Part shown: one piece after another, positions 35,510-46,763 of the stretch | Layout of the letters: each line of letters begins with the position of its first letter | Numbering within the stretch: the stretch's first letter is position 1 | Assembly (NCBI RefSeq): GCF_007565055.1 | Contig: NC_044557.1 | Span: 82,099,019 to 82,163,018 of the forward strand | Length of the DNA stretch: 64,000 nucleotides | Origin: Rhinopithecus roxellana | Taxonomy: Eukaryota; Chordata; Mammalia; Primates; Cercopithecidae | Reading direction: 5' to 3' | Notes under the pieces: model-generated | Seen by the model: only the letters and a program-made list of their open reading frames with translations | The model's database searches: none | What the model was told of the DNA's origin: nothing | Made by a program: the position numbers and the translations under genes

Positions 35510-35700
35510 AATACTTCCAGATTTAATGTCTACGAGAATCATTTGGGTGTGTGTTTAAAAATGACGGTTTTTATATTTACCACAAATGTACTGAGACAGA
35601 ATTTCTAAGGTGAGGATCTAAAAATCTGCATATTTAACAAGTTTTCCAGGTGATATGTCACTGACATTTTGAAAAATCTTGTTCTACACAGTTTAGTGAG
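35510..35700. repeat. Decayed MER5/MER20-like hAT fragment
   Basis: 'gagaatcatttgggtgtgtg', 'aatctgcatatttaacaag' and 'ccaggtgat' follow the pattern of these short DNA transposons. Its end, 35641-35694, recurs at 36495-36548. Confidence 0.5.
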
Positions 35701-35796
35701 AATTGTTGAGTATTTCAAAAAATGGCAGATATAAAATAAAACACATTATGCCATAGAGTTCTGGCCTTTTGAGTATTTAACAATAATATTCTATAT

Positions 35797-35971
35797 CAGC
35801 AGTTCTCAACCCAGGCAGCACATTAGAATCAACTGGAAAAAATGTTAAAATTCCCTAGGCCAAAACCACACCCCAGACCAATTAAATCAGAATTCTAAGG
35901 TGAGATCCAGACATCAATGTGTTTTAAGCTTCCCAGTTGATTCCAACCTGAAGCCAAGGTAGAAACCATAG
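35797..35971 (+). mobile_element. MER5A hAT-Charlie DNA transposon
   Basis: 'cagcagttctcaaccc', 'accacaccccagaccaatta' and 'aatcagaattctaagg' match MER5A over its full length. Flanks TTCTATAT (35789-35796) and CTCTATAT (35972-35979) are an 8-bp duplication with one mismatch, as expected for hAT. Confidence 0.92.
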
Positions 35972-36450
35972 CTCTATATAAATTTATAGGCGTGGAAAGA
36001 ATCTTGAAGGATTGTGTTTTCAAGTAATAGTTAAATATTTGGAGCAAAGAACTTCCTCAAGAGGGCAGAAGTCTAAAACCTATGCACAACTAATCTTACA
36101 GTCTTGGATATCAGAGGCAAAGGACCCTCAACCTTGTCATCCACAATCACACCACTCATGAAAACGTAAGAGAGATAATGCCATACAGCTGGCAACTCGT
36201 ACAAGTGAAGACAAAGAAGGGGATCGTTGTGTGCTCTCCCAGCCTTGTAGGTCATAACACTTTCAAGACACTGCAGAGGTAGAGTGAAGTCAAAAGGAAG
36301 ACTACATTTATCTTTGTTCCATGCTAAACATGGCCAGCCATATCTTGTTTTAGACTGCTAATAGAACTAACCTGTATTTGTAATTTACTCAGTAAACAGC
36401 CATTTACTGATCACCTACAGGCTCCAGGCACCAGGCTAGGAGCTGGGCCT

Positions 36451-36592
36451 ACCATGCTGGAAACCTCTGCTCAAAGGTTATGGAATATAACATAGTTTTC
36501 AAAGTGATCTGTCACTGACATTTTGAAAAATCGTGTTCTGAACAGTTTCCATACCATGCTGGAAACCTTTGCTCGAAGGCTATGGAAAATAA
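36451..36592 (+). repeat. Patchwork duplication
   Basis: A 40-base segment (36451-36490) recurs at 36553-36592 with 4 differences. Between them, 36495-36548 is a copy (about 48/54 identical) of 35641-35694, some 850 bp upstream. Confidence 0.88.
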
Positions 36593-38080
36593 GCTAGAAG
36601 AGAGCTATTCATACATGCAAATCCTAGGATAATCAGAGGCCCTCTCCACATTCACAAATTGGACATCCATCAACCAACCCCCCAAAACAATGAACTGCTT
36701 TTACTCTATGATACTTAGGTTTTCATGGTGCCTATAAAGCGACCACAGAGCTCACTGGAGGGCTCCTTCCCAAGGGATACCACACAAAGAGAGCATCTAC
36801 ATGGTTTAAAAGTTACTGTATATGCCCAGACCTGTACAATCTAACTTAGGGTAAAGATACAAGAAGGTAATGCTATAAAAATGTTCAACCTCGGAAGATG
36901 AGAATGTAGCACAGCTTTAATTGCAATAAGGTGAGGGAAATAATTTTCAAAACAGCTTTGAGAAGGGGGAAAAAAGTCATTTGCAAAAGCTCAGTACTTA
37001 AAATCTACAGATGGCATAGCCAACAAATAAATCAATTAAAGGATGCAAAGTGTGAACAGAAACATAAATGTGAATTAAAGCCATACAAACTTCAAGTTAT
37101 GTATGAAGTAAGTATTTTAACCACTGGCACTAAATTTTTAAATTGAATTCTCTGATGAAACAGAAAACTGGCATAATTGCCTCAGTGAAGAGTGGTTTGA
37201 GAGTTACAGCTGGTGGGGAAAAAATAAATGTGTTTCTGTGTTTTGAATAGAGAGTAAAGCATGACAGATGAATAGAAAGGGCTTGCCAAGGTACCAACAA
37301 TAGTCCAGGTGAGAAATAACTAAAGCATCAAACAGTCTCAGAAGCAGAATTTGAATTAAATAGTAGCATGTTTTTCTCCTACGATGCTCACATGCGGCTA
37401 GTTCTTACCAATCCTTCCAATGGTGTAGCCATGGGTGTAGCAAGATCAAAGAGTTTGGGGTACTTCCTAAAGCTACTGGCCTCTGTTTGGAGAATTATTT
37501 TTTCCTTGACCTTTAAAGGATTTTGTAACAAGTGTTTTGCACCAGTCTTGTGTCCTTTCTTGCTTGTTTACAACTCTTTCTGTGTTTGTGGGGGAGAGGG
37601 AGAGGAGTCGGTGGGAGAAGGGTCTTTTTCTTTCAGATGGTGGAGGGCAATACCATCTTAGAGCATTCTCACCCTCTTCCATGGCTGCGTCCTGAATAGA
37701 GGGTGAGAATGTGGACCCTGGAGACAAACTGCCTGAATCCCAGCTCTGCCGCTTACCAGCTGTTCCTTTGAGCAGAATTTTCGAGTTGCTTATGACTTGA
37801 TTTTCTCTTCTATAAAAGGGACAAATAGTATGTTCTCACACAAGTTTTATTTTTAAACAGCTCTGAGGAACGTTTATATTTACAAGAGCCAAATACTTTA
37901 AAAATCTACCAATGCCTTACCTAGCAAACAACTCCATCATTTGCAAGGATGAAATGAGATAAGGAGTTGGCATTGTGCCTCCACGAAAAGGGGAGGGGAT
38001 CTGCAGATGTCAGATATCATCCCTACTTGGATAAAAACTAAAGATTTTAAAAGTAAATTCATAATCATTTATTTCCCCCT
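36593..38080. other. Intergenic, mostly unassigned
   Basis: A MIR on the plus strand lies at about 37700-37860 ('tggagacaaactgcctgaatcc', 'cagctctgccgcttaccagc'). Nothing else is recognised and no coding signal is seen. Confidence 0.5.
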
Positions 38081-38169
38081 CCCCATAAGCCAGCACTTTC
38101 TCCAACTGCTTTCAGCAAAGCAGTGGAATTTCAACAACTCAGTTAGAAAATGGCATCACCACTGCCATT

Positions 38170-38600
38170 TTCCAAATGTGCGTCTCCCTTGGACACACCC
38201 AGGAAACTGCAATAATTGCCTTTCAGGATGCTTTACCTCTTACCTCAATCACGTGTGGGCAAAGCCAGCCTTCGTGTGACCTCTTCTTCAGACTGGATAC
38301 CCTACTGTCTCCTCTTTCTTCTTTCTGGCTAAATCCTGAACCATCCTTCAAGATTCATCTCAAAGCCCACTGCTGCCCCCGAGAACTTTCCACACTGATT
38401 TCTGTCATCCCTGAACTCTGAGGGCTCGTGGATTCATCACACCTGCCTCCTGCTCTAATGTTTTAGTTTCATGTGTGTGAAGCTTTGTCTGCCCAAGTAA
38501 ATGAAAAGCTCCTGGGAATGGGATTAATTCTCCCTCTTTCCCCACCCAGCACAGTGCTATGACACTCACAGATATCCAATTATAGTGGTTGAGCTTGCTT
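38170..38600 (+). repeat. L2 LINE 3' fragment
   Basis: 'ccttcaagattcatctcaaagcc', 'gaactttccacactgattt' and 'acccagcacagtgctatgac' follow the L2 3' end. Confidence 0.7.
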
Positions 38601-39074
38601 GAATCAGAATTCATTGTAGTTTGCAAGTTCCCACAGATTAGGAAATAATCTTTTTACTTTGTACATTGCCTCAAGCAGTTACTTCTTTTTTAAAAAAACA
38701 CTTGATGCAAGAAATAATACTTTTGAAGTCAAAATAATTATATGTTAATGATTAAATTTATATAGGAATGCTTTCATTGTGACACCCATAAAATTAAAGA
38801 TAAAGCAAAATCTTAGAATAAGCTTCTATACTACGGTATCAACAGTAGTTCAAACTCACTGATTGACAGCCTGTTATGAAGAGGTAGTAATATAAAGTAC
38901 ATCACTAAATCATGAAAACAATCATATGAGATAGATATTAAATTATTCCCTTTTTACAGATCAGGAACCTTAAGCACATGTTAGAAAAAAGGGTAAAGAC
39001 TGAAAGCAAGGCACACGTTTTTCCTTGAGAAGTTATAGAGAATCAACAAAGATGGTAGATTTTTTTTTCTGCCA

Positions 39075-39255
39075 GACCCTGTTCTAAATGTAGTAACTCA
39101 TTTAATCCACACAACTTCCTAAAATAAAAACTATAGTATTCCTTCCATTTTACAGACCAGAAAACCCAGAGAGGTTAAATCACTTGCCCAAGGTCACACA
39201 GCTAGAAAGTAGCGAACTGGCTTCAAATCTCAGTCAGTCTGGCTCCAGAGTACTG
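39075..39255 (-). repeat. MIR SINE
   Basis: A well-preserved complement: 'cattttacagaccagaaaac', 'cacttgcccaaggtcacaca', 'gctagaaagtag', 'agtctggctccagagtac'. Confidence 0.9.
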
Positions 39256-39260
39256 ATACC

Positions 39261-39395
39261 TTTTTTTTATTCTTTGTTTGAGACAAGGTCTTGCTCTGTC
39301 ACCCAAATTGGAGTGCAGTGGCACAATCATGGCTCACTGTAGCCTCAACCTCCCAGGCTCAAGCAATCCTTCCACTTCAGCTCCCCAATTATTCA
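39261..39395 (-). mobile_element. Alu right-arm fragment, antisense half of an inverted pair
   Basis: Minus-strand Alu sequence ('gagacaaggtcttgctctgtc...cctcaacctcccaggc') stops near 39395 without the rest of the element. Confidence 0.85.
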
Positions 39396-39510
39396 GGTGC
39401 AGCAGCTCACACCTGTAATCCCAAGGAGGTCGAGGTGGGAGGATCGTTTAAGCCCATGAGATCAGGACCAGCCTGGGCAATATAAATGAGACCTCCGTCT
39501 CCACAAAAAA
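39396..39510 (+). mobile_element. Alu monomer-like fragment, sense half of an inverted pair
   Basis: 'cagcagctcacacctgtaatccc' through 'gaccagcctgggcaatataaatg' is a shortened left-monomer Alu on the plus strand, joined head-on to the antisense fragment. Confidence 0.8.
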
Positions 39511-40439
39511 TAAAGAGTCCTCGTTTTTAACCAATATACTTACTACACAAGTCAAAAACATGGTTATAATACTGACGATTGTGTAGTATTAAAATGTCAA
39601 TATCTCTGGAAGAGTTAGACTCTTCAGACCTTGAACTCCTCCCAGCAATCAGCAAAACCCTTGCCCTAAAAAACAACAACAAAAGATAATCATATTTGCT
39701 CAGACTTGGCATGGATCTGATTCATAGCAAGCACTTGGTAAATGTTAAGTACTCCTGTCCACACAACTGCTACCACCACATATGCCCTTCTACTATGGCT
39801 AGATGACCAACAACACTTAAGAATCATAGCTTCCTGGAACATATGAACAGCATCTTGCTTTTTTTCTTGGGGTCTTTTCTCACAGAACCCTTTATCTTAT
39901 TTTCTGCTTCTTCAGGGTTGTAAAGGTCTTTCTGAACAGGTCATGGAAAAGAAAAAGAGCATATTATCTGAGAATGGTGCTAACATCATCTCCCTTTATA
40001 TTTCCCATCCCCAGATGTCCTTTGCACTTTCATCTATTTTCCTTGTCTCTAGGTACGTACTTGCTCAGAAGCCACCAGGCAAACTCAAGGCTTTTCACCA
40101 TCAGTGGATCCAAAGGCAGCTAGCAAATCAAAGCAATGCTTTAGCCTTTCGCTACGTGAGGCTCGTTAGCTATAAATTCAGGAAGACCTGTGCTCCAAGG
40201 ACCCTCACAGGGAATTGAAATTCTCTCACAAACCAGGTTTGGTAACAGAGCACAAAATCTGGGTGAGAAGAGGTTTGACTTCCTGCTAGGGGGTGGACTG
40301 CCTTCTTTAGGTGGGGCAGTGCTTTCTAAGGGAAAGTGCTGATTAAACAGCACCTGCATAGCGATCTACAGCTGACTGGGATGGGGGTTGTAAGCCACAT
40401 GCCCTTCAAGGTGGATGAAGCATCTTGAACATTAGCAAA

Positions 40440-40517
40440 AAGAGAATATTTCCTGGCACAAGAACAATACCTGGCACATAACAGGCACTCAATAAATATT
40501 TGTTGTATGAATGAGTG
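40440..40517 (+). repeat. L2/MIR-type 3' tail
   Basis: 'acctggcacataacaggcac' followed by 'tcaataaatatttgttg' is the standard tail. Confidence 0.6.
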
Positions 40518-40552
40518 ATCCATAGGAGAACATGAAGTATTTATAAAAATAA

Positions 40553-40738
40553 ATACTGACCCTTGAACAACACAGATTTGAACTATACAGGTCCGCTTAT
40601 TTGTGGATTTCTTTTAACAAAACACAGATTAAAAATAGAGCATTCATGGGATATGAAGCCCATGTATCTGCAGGGCCTGCTTCAGGAATTGGGTACATGC
40701 AGATTTTGGTAAACTTAGGGATTTTGGTATACAGGCAG
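40553..40738 (+). mobile_element. MER2-like Tigger DNA transposon fragment
   Basis: 'ctgacccttgaacaacacag', 'tttgaactatacaggtccgc' and 'tagggattttggtatac' match the MER2/Tigger pattern. The element is incomplete. Confidence 0.75.
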
Positions 40739-40860
40739 TTTTCATTAAAACCCTTGTTTTACAAACGAGGACACTGAGGTTAAATAATATGCCTTCAGAA
40801 CATGCAACTAGTAGGTGACAGAAGCAAGATTCAAATTCAGATCACTTTTATTGTAAAAAT
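40739..40860 (-). repeat. MIR fragment
   Basis: 'ccttgttttacaaacgagg', 'acactgaggttaaataatatg' and 'actagtaggtgacagaagc' fit the MIR complement. Confidence 0.75.
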
Positions 40861-42095
40861 CTATGCTCATAGGTACTATGTTTCACTCTTGAAGGATGGC
40901 TTGCTTCACTAGGTATGTTCCAGAATGTTCTAAAAGTATTGAATCTCTGCCTCCAGAAGTTAATAAGACTTATGAAAGCTGTATTTTGCTGCAATATTTT
41001 GGATCTGAATTCAGCGAGATGTCACGATTGTATGACCTTAACCTGTATGACCAGTGTGGATGTGTGTGCCAGCTCCCTTCCCCAGTAGCTTGTCAATTCA
41101 GCACCAGCTGATGCCAAACCAGCTGCCACAGCCATTTTTACCAAAGAAGTAGGTCTCTGCATCTTGAAGTGTAGTGTATTGCAAAAAATAGATAAGAGGA
41201 AAATATTATATAAGAAGTTGTCAATTCTGCCCCTCTTGAAAAGTATCCAGTGAGGGAGGGCCATTTTATCCACTTTGCGGAAAAGGAAGGAAGGCACAGG
41301 AGTACTTTACTCAGGCACTTCAGGAGCAGAGCCTCGGCTCTTTCTTCCCCTTTGGAGTTGGAAGAGACCAATGCCTTTTCAATTCCACTCAAGACAGAGA
41401 GGAGACTGTAAGGGCCATTGTTAGCCTGACAATGGAAGATGATTTTCATAGACAAGTTGATTGCTTTCTAAGAAGCAGAAAAATAAAGCTGAATTCAGCA
41501 GCTACCCAAGAGTCTGTGAGAGCAGCCACTTCTGAAGGGACAGAAGAAGGCAGCTTTGCCAGCAAGCTCGTTTCCCTCATCGGGGAGGAAAATAGGTTTC
41601 ACAATATTTTCATATTAGAGCAGTGAACATTCTATCCAAGGTCTGGTAATGTCTGTGGCCTGCTGAAGCTAATAAAAACTTGGGAAATGTTACCAGGAAA
41701 ATCTGATATCACGAGGCTTAAACTAGCCTAGACATATGTAGAGAGATCTTTTGAATGGATAGATAATGTAAGTAAACAGACCATTTTCTGAGCCTTTAAA
41801 CTCTATTGTAATAAACCTGCCTTCTCAGAGAAGGGAAAAATAGTCAGCTCCCTAACAAAGCATTGAAAAGGATGTTGAAAAAAAATACTTAAATGTAGGT
41901 ATGAATGTTGCTGTACACATGACATTTATATAGTAAGTAATAATATAAAGCAGCGTAAAGCAAAAAAAAATCATTGTGCTGTCTATTCATGCTCTACATC
42001 AGAAGGTTCATCAAGCAGCTATAGCAATATTCATATCAGCCAAAAGAACTTCTTCACACTATGAATTTTTCTTTACATTTAGCTAAAATGTACTG
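40861..42095. other. Intergenic, unassigned
   Basis: Several open frames of up to about 105 residues overlap on both strands, but none shows a familiar domain. No repeat is recognised. Confidence 0.5.
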
Positions 42096-42099
42096 AATA

Positions 42100-42260
42100 C
42101 CTGCATTGAGTATGCACATTATATCAGGTAACCCTATGTGGACCAAATTCTCTAATTACCAGTAACTCTCCTGGGTGATGTTAGCCTCACTTTTTAGATG
42201 AGGAAGATTAGGCTCAGAGAGATTACCTAACCTGGGTATCACTGAGGGTGCTTTAAACCA
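42100..42260 (-). repeat. MIR SINE
   Basis: 'tactgaatacctgcattgag', 'ttttagatgaggaagattag' and 'gctcagagagattacctaac' fit the MIR complement. Confidence 0.75.
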
Positions 42261-42697
42261 CAGGTAACCATACTTAACAATGGCTTAAACACAAATCATT
42301 TCAAGTTATCCCCCATAACAAAGAGTTTGAAAGTGTCGGTCTCAGGGCTGATTCAGCAGCCTAATGATGACACCAAGGACCCTGGCTCTATCCATCCTTC
42401 CACGCATCCTTTCTTGGTGTGTTGGCTTTTAGTTTGCAGTCTTCTAGTCTTGTGGTTATATGATGGCTGCAGCAGCTCCAGACATTACTTGTTTACACAG
42501 CTAAGACCACAGGTCAAATAAAAGGGTGCAAAGGCTTCTCTTCCTGCAACGTCCTTTCCATCATAACAGAAAATTACCCAGGGTCCCCTAACAAAATCTA
42601 ATTTGACAAAATGGATCACATGGCCATCTGTAGCTGTAAAGGATGATGGGAAAGTGAGTATATAGCATTTTCACCATCACTGGAGGATGGTTTTGTC

Positions 42698-42766
42698 AGG
42701 AAGGAAGGAAGAAATAGAGCAAGAAAGGGAGGAAGAGGAGAGAAAGGGAGGGAGGGGAGAGAAGTG
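42698..42766. repeat. GGAA/GA-rich purine tract
   Basis: Almost only purines on the plus strand for about 70 bases, with imperfect GGAA and GGGA units. Confidence 0.85.
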
Positions 42767-42874
42767 GTAACTGAACCAGCACCAACAGTGTCTGGCGTAT
42801 TATCAAACTTAGAAGTTGATATAGCTAGAACTGAGTCTCCTTACAAAAAGCATGTACCAACACAAACAACTTCA

Positions 42875-43055
42875 CGGCAGAAAAACAAATAACCTGATTT
42901 AAAAATGTGCAAATGACCTAATTAATTTATCAAAAGGAGATATACAAATGGCCAAACAGGCATATGAAAAGGTGATCAACATTACTAATCATCAGGGAAT
43001 TGCAAAATCAAAATTTCAATGAGATATTACCTCACTTGTTAGAATGGCCATTATC
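42875..43055 (+). mobile_element. Old L1 (L1M), part 1
   Basis: The ORF2 3' region on the plus strand ('atgtgcaaatgacctaatta', 'gccaaacaggcatatgaaa', 'atcagggaattgcaaaatc'). It stops at the 15-bp duplication AGAATGGCCATTATC that bounds a younger L1. Confidence 0.9.
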
Positions 43056-43226
43056 TGTTTATTTTTTTTTTTATTTTTTTATTTTTTTATTATACTTTAA
43101 GTTCTAGGGTACATGTGCATAACGTGCAGGTTTGTTACATATGTATACTTATGCCATGTTGGTGTGCTGCACCCATCAACTCGTCAGCACCCATCAATTC
43201 ATCATTTATATCATGTATAACTCCCC

Positions 43227-43264
43227 AATGCAATCCCTCCCTCCTCCCCCCTCCCCCCTCCCCA
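43227..43264 (-). repeat. L1 3' untranslated polypurine tract with G-quadruplex potential
   Basis: The minus strand has four or more runs of three to six G, the conserved G-rich tract of L1PA 3' untranslated regions. Confidence 0.85.
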
Positions 43265-43318
43265 TGATAGACCCCAGTGTGTGATGTTCCCCTTCCCGAG
43301 TCCAAGTGATCTCATTGT

Positions 43319-43790
43319 TCAGTTCCCACCTATGAGTGAGAACATGCGGTGTTTGGTTTTCTCTTCTTGTGATAGTTTGCTAAGAATGATGGTTTCCAGC
43401 TGCATCCATGTCCCTACAAAGGACGCAAACTCATCCTTTTTTATGGCTGCATAGTATTCCATGGTGTATATGTGCCACATTTTCTTAATCCAGTCTGTCA
43501 CAGATGGACATTTGGGTTGATTCCAAGTCTTTGCTATTGTGAATAGTGCCGCAATAAACATACGTGTACATGTGTCTTTGTAGTAGACTAATTTATAATC
43601 CTTTGGGTATATACCCAGTAGTGGGATGGCTGGGTCATATGGTACATCTAGTTCTAGATCCTTGAGGAATTGCCATACTCTTTTCCATAATGGTTGAACT
43701 AGTTTACAATCCCACCAACAGTGTAAAAGTGTTCCTATTTCTCCACATCCTCTCCAACACCTGTTGTTTCCTGACTTCTTAATGATTGCC
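43319..43790 (-). pseudogene. L1 ORF2 C-terminal remnant
   Basis: The open frame ending at 43319 encodes the C-terminal end of L1 ORF2p, with the Cys-rich segment GCGEIGTLLHCWWDC and the motif KMWHIYTMEYYAAIKKDEF. It is a fragment without endonuclease or reverse transcriptase domains, so it cannot move by itself. The frame reads on past 43790 into the flanking older L1 by chance. Confidence 0.93.
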
Positions 43791-44600
43791 AGAATGGCCA
43801 TTATCAAAAAGACAAAAGATAACATGTGTTGGTGAGGACATGGAGAAAAGGTAACCAGTCCTTGCATACTATGAATGGGATTGTCGATGAGTACAGCCAT
43901 TTTTCAAAACAAGACAGAAGTTTGTCAAAAAATTAAAAATAGATCTGTTAGAAATCCCACTTCTGGGTCTATATCCACAGGAAATGCAATTAGCATGTTG
44001 GGAAGATATTTGCACCCCTATATTCATTGCAGCATTATCCACAATAGCCCATATATGGAATCAACCTAGGGGTCTGTCAGTGGATATATAGATGAAAAAA
44101 ATATGCTTTATAAACACAATGGGAATACTATTCAGCCATAAAAAATGAAGAAAATCCTGTCATTTGTGACAACATGGATGAACCTGGAGGACATTATGCT
44201 AAGTAAAATAAGGCAGTTGCAGAAAGACAAATACTGCATGATCTCACTTATAGATGGTATCTAAAACAATTAAACTCATGAAAGCAGAGAATAGAATAGT
44301 GGTTGCCAGCAGTTGGGGATGAGGAGAGGAATGTGGGGAGATGTTGGTGAAAGGGTATAAAGCTTCAGTTAGACAAGATGAATAACTTCTAGACATCTAC
44401 TGTACAGCATGGTGACTGTAGTTAATAATAGTGTAATGTACACTTGAAAATTGCTGAGAGTAGATCTTAAATCTTCTCCATAAGTGAGGTGATGGATATG
44501 TTAAGTTGATTTAATAATTTCAAAATGTGTATATATCTCAAAACATGTTGCATACCATAAATATGTACAACTTTTTTCAATTAAAATTGAATAAATAAAT
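43791..44600 (+). mobile_element. Old L1 (L1M), part 2
   Basis: It resumes the interrupted ORF2 3' end ('tattcattgcagcattatcc', 'actattcagccataaaaaat', 'gcatgatctcacttatag') and passes into the 3' untranslated region with an A-rich end. Confidence 0.92.
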
Positions 44601-45175
44601 ATTTTTAAGTAAGACAAAACATAAACCCACATACTTTTTACCCCACACCAAGCAGAAGAGGTAGGGAAATCCTTTCTCAAGTAGTTGCAGCCCACAACTT
44701 TTAACATCAGTGCCATGTCCTTGAAGGGGCTGCTGAAAGGTCATCAGGAAGACTGTTGGTGATAGAGCTGAGATGCTCCCTTTAAAGCATGGGGAATCTG
44801 ACAGCCTTTCCTGAGCGTCCTTGAGTTTGAGGTCTCTAGGGAGCCAAGCTGACTTCCCTTTGGGGAATAGAAAGTCATCCAGATTTTGCGTGGACTGAAC
44901 TCACACTCCTAGAGTCTGAGAAGGGCTTCTTATACCTAGCTTGACTCAAACTTGCCACTGAGTCAAGACACTTGTCAAGTCTTTAAATGACCTTCAGTCC
45001 TGTGACAATTGCAATGTACAAAACATCTCCAACTCCATTCTTCTGTTGGGTTTGCTGATTTCTCTCTGAGTGGTCCAGATGCATTCTCATACTATACCAC
45101 ATATACATTTTCTTTTGCGTCTTTAATAGATTCCAACAGTTGCATATTGAAAAGTATATGCAAAAATTATAAAAT
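44601..45175. other. Intergenic, unassigned
   Basis: No repeat or coding region recognised. Confidence 0.5.
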
Positions 45176-45463
45176 GGCCAGGCGCAGTGGTTCACGCCTG
45201 TAATCCCAGCACTTTGGGAGGCTGAGGCTGGCAGATCATGAGGTCAAGAGATCGAGACCAGCCTGGCCAACATGGTGAAACCCCATATCTACTAAAACTA
45301 CAAAAATTAGCCAGGCATGGTGGTGGACGACTGTAGTCCCAGCTACTTGGGAGGCTGAAGCAGGAGAATCACTTGAACGCAGGAGGCAGAGGTTGCAGTG
45401 AGTTGAGATCGCGCCACTGCACTCCAACCTGGCGACAGAGCAAGACTCCATCTCAAAAAAAAA
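45176..45463 (+). mobile_element. Alu element (AluS-like)
   Basis: Full-length sense Alu starting GGCCAGGCGCAGTGG and ending in a short A-rich tail. Confidence 0.95.
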
Positions 45464-45652
45464 TAAAATTTATCAAATAATATTGGAATTATTTACATCA
45501 TATTGACCTATATGAACATATAAATAATATAAATATGTATGTAATATGGATTTAAAACTTTTATTTCCATTTGCAAAGTTATTCTCTGAGATCCCAAGAA
45601 ACAAAGTTGAGTATACACTTTTTGTATATATAAACATGCACACACATGCATG

Positions 45653-45670
45653 TACACACACACACACACC
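45653..45670. repeat. (AC)n microsatellite
   Basis: A pure run following an imperfect purine-pyrimidine stretch (CATGCACACACATGCATG). Confidence 0.95.
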
Positions 45671-45752
45671 CATACCTGGGTAGTCAATGGTGAAATAAAG
45701 AAGAGAGAAACTGTAATCCATAGCCTCAAAAGTTTTATATACAAGAAGAAGC

Positions 45753-45783
45753 AAACACACACACACACACATACACACACACA
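45753..45783. repeat. (AC)n microsatellite, one interruption
   Basis: AC repeats with a single AT step. Open frames here (Cys-Val or Thr-His runs) are artefacts of the repeat. Confidence 0.95.
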
Positions 45784-45794
45784 AAATTCAGAAG

Positions 45795-45985
45795 CAGACT
45801 TGGGTTGGAATTCTGGCTCTGTCACTTGCACCTTGGTGTTAGGCACATTATGTCATCTCACTGAGACTCAATTTCTCATTTGAGAATGGGGACAATAATA
45901 CCCACTCCTCACAATTGGTGGGGAATTTGGAGGAAAAGTAAATGAAACATCTAGCACAATGCTTAGCATTACCCATAAACACTCA
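45795..45985 (+). repeat. MIR SINE
   Basis: 'gacttgggttggaattctgg', 'ctctgtcacttgcacc', 'tgagaatggggacaataata' and 'ctagcacaatgcttagca' fit MIR on the plus strand. Confidence 0.85.
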
Positions 45986-46187
45986 CAAACACTGTATTGT
46001 TCAGCCAAAAAGAAGAGAGATTTATTATGTCACTAACACATTTGAATTTCTTGGCTCTCAACTCTTCAAAACTCTTCAGAAATGTTTTAGGAGCTCTAAA
46101 GTGGTACATCTAAAGGAGTGACATAAGGCAGAACCCCTAATTTCAGTGGATGTTCCTAGAACTCCCATGTCCCGTGTGGCAGCTACA

Positions 46188-46290
46188 GGCAATTGATTTA
46201 TCATGTCTGTGATGGGCAATTGATTTATCATGTCTATAATCATCTCTAGTAAAGCATTTTATCATGTCTATAGTCATCTCTAGTAAAGCA
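46188..46290 (+). repeat. Nested tandem duplications
   Basis: 'ggcaattgatttatcatgtct' occurs at 46188 and 46215; 'ttatcatgtctata.tcatctctagtaaagca' occurs from 46227 and again from 46259. Two overlapping duplication steps explain the order. Confidence 0.9.
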
Positions 46291-46599
46291 GATTTCACAG
46301 TCAGCTTTTTTCATCATCCCCACTTTCAGTCACTCACACAGACAGGGAATTGCTCTTTATTTTGGTCTCTACGCCAAAGTTTTTCCTCCTATTCCAGTTA
46401 CCACATCCTTGGGGAAGAACTCTGTTAAACTGATCAGCCAAATGCCAGCACAGTTCTTCCAGTGTTTAGAGCTCTCTGTGTCCATTTCCTCCCAAGCTAA
46501 TTAGGTAGGGTACAGCTTTTTAGCCCCTTAGAGTGGTAACTTTTGAGGCTTTGGTTAGGATTCCAGGGAAAAGGCACAGTGAGTTGCTTTGAGTCTAGG

Positions 46600-46763
46600 C
46601 TGAGCTTCTCCAAATGTGGACCATGGGCCAGCATCATCAGCCTCACCTGGAAGCTTCTTAGAAACACCAAATCTCAGGTCACCCCTCAGAGCCTACTGAA
46701 CCAGAAGTTGCATTTTAACAAGATCCACAGGAGATTCAGACACTCAGTTTTGAGAAATCCATC
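46600..46763 (+). mobile_element. MER20 hAT-Charlie DNA transposon
   Basis: 'cttctccaaatgtggacc', 'agcatcatcagcctcacctgg', 'agcctactgaaccagaag' and 'cattttaacaagatcc' match MER20 in order. It is non-autonomous. Confidence 0.88.

Larger units (their letters stand above)
43056..43790 (-). mobile_element. 5'-truncated L1PA-type L1 nested antisense in an older L1
   Basis: It runs from a T/ATTTT-rich tail through the polypurine 3' untranslated region into ORF2. Both flanks carry the perfect 15-bp duplication AGAATGGCCATTATC (43041-43055 and 43791-43805). The degree of preservation suggests an L1PA subfamily. Confidence 0.95.

Noticed and set aside
43319..43900. 193-residue minus-strand frame as a host gene
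   Set aside because: It is the C-terminal end of L1 ORF2p from a truncated L1; its first residues are read-through into the flanking older L1.
45508..45846. Cys-Val-rich 112-residue minus-strand frame
   Set aside because: It is produced by the AC microsatellites.
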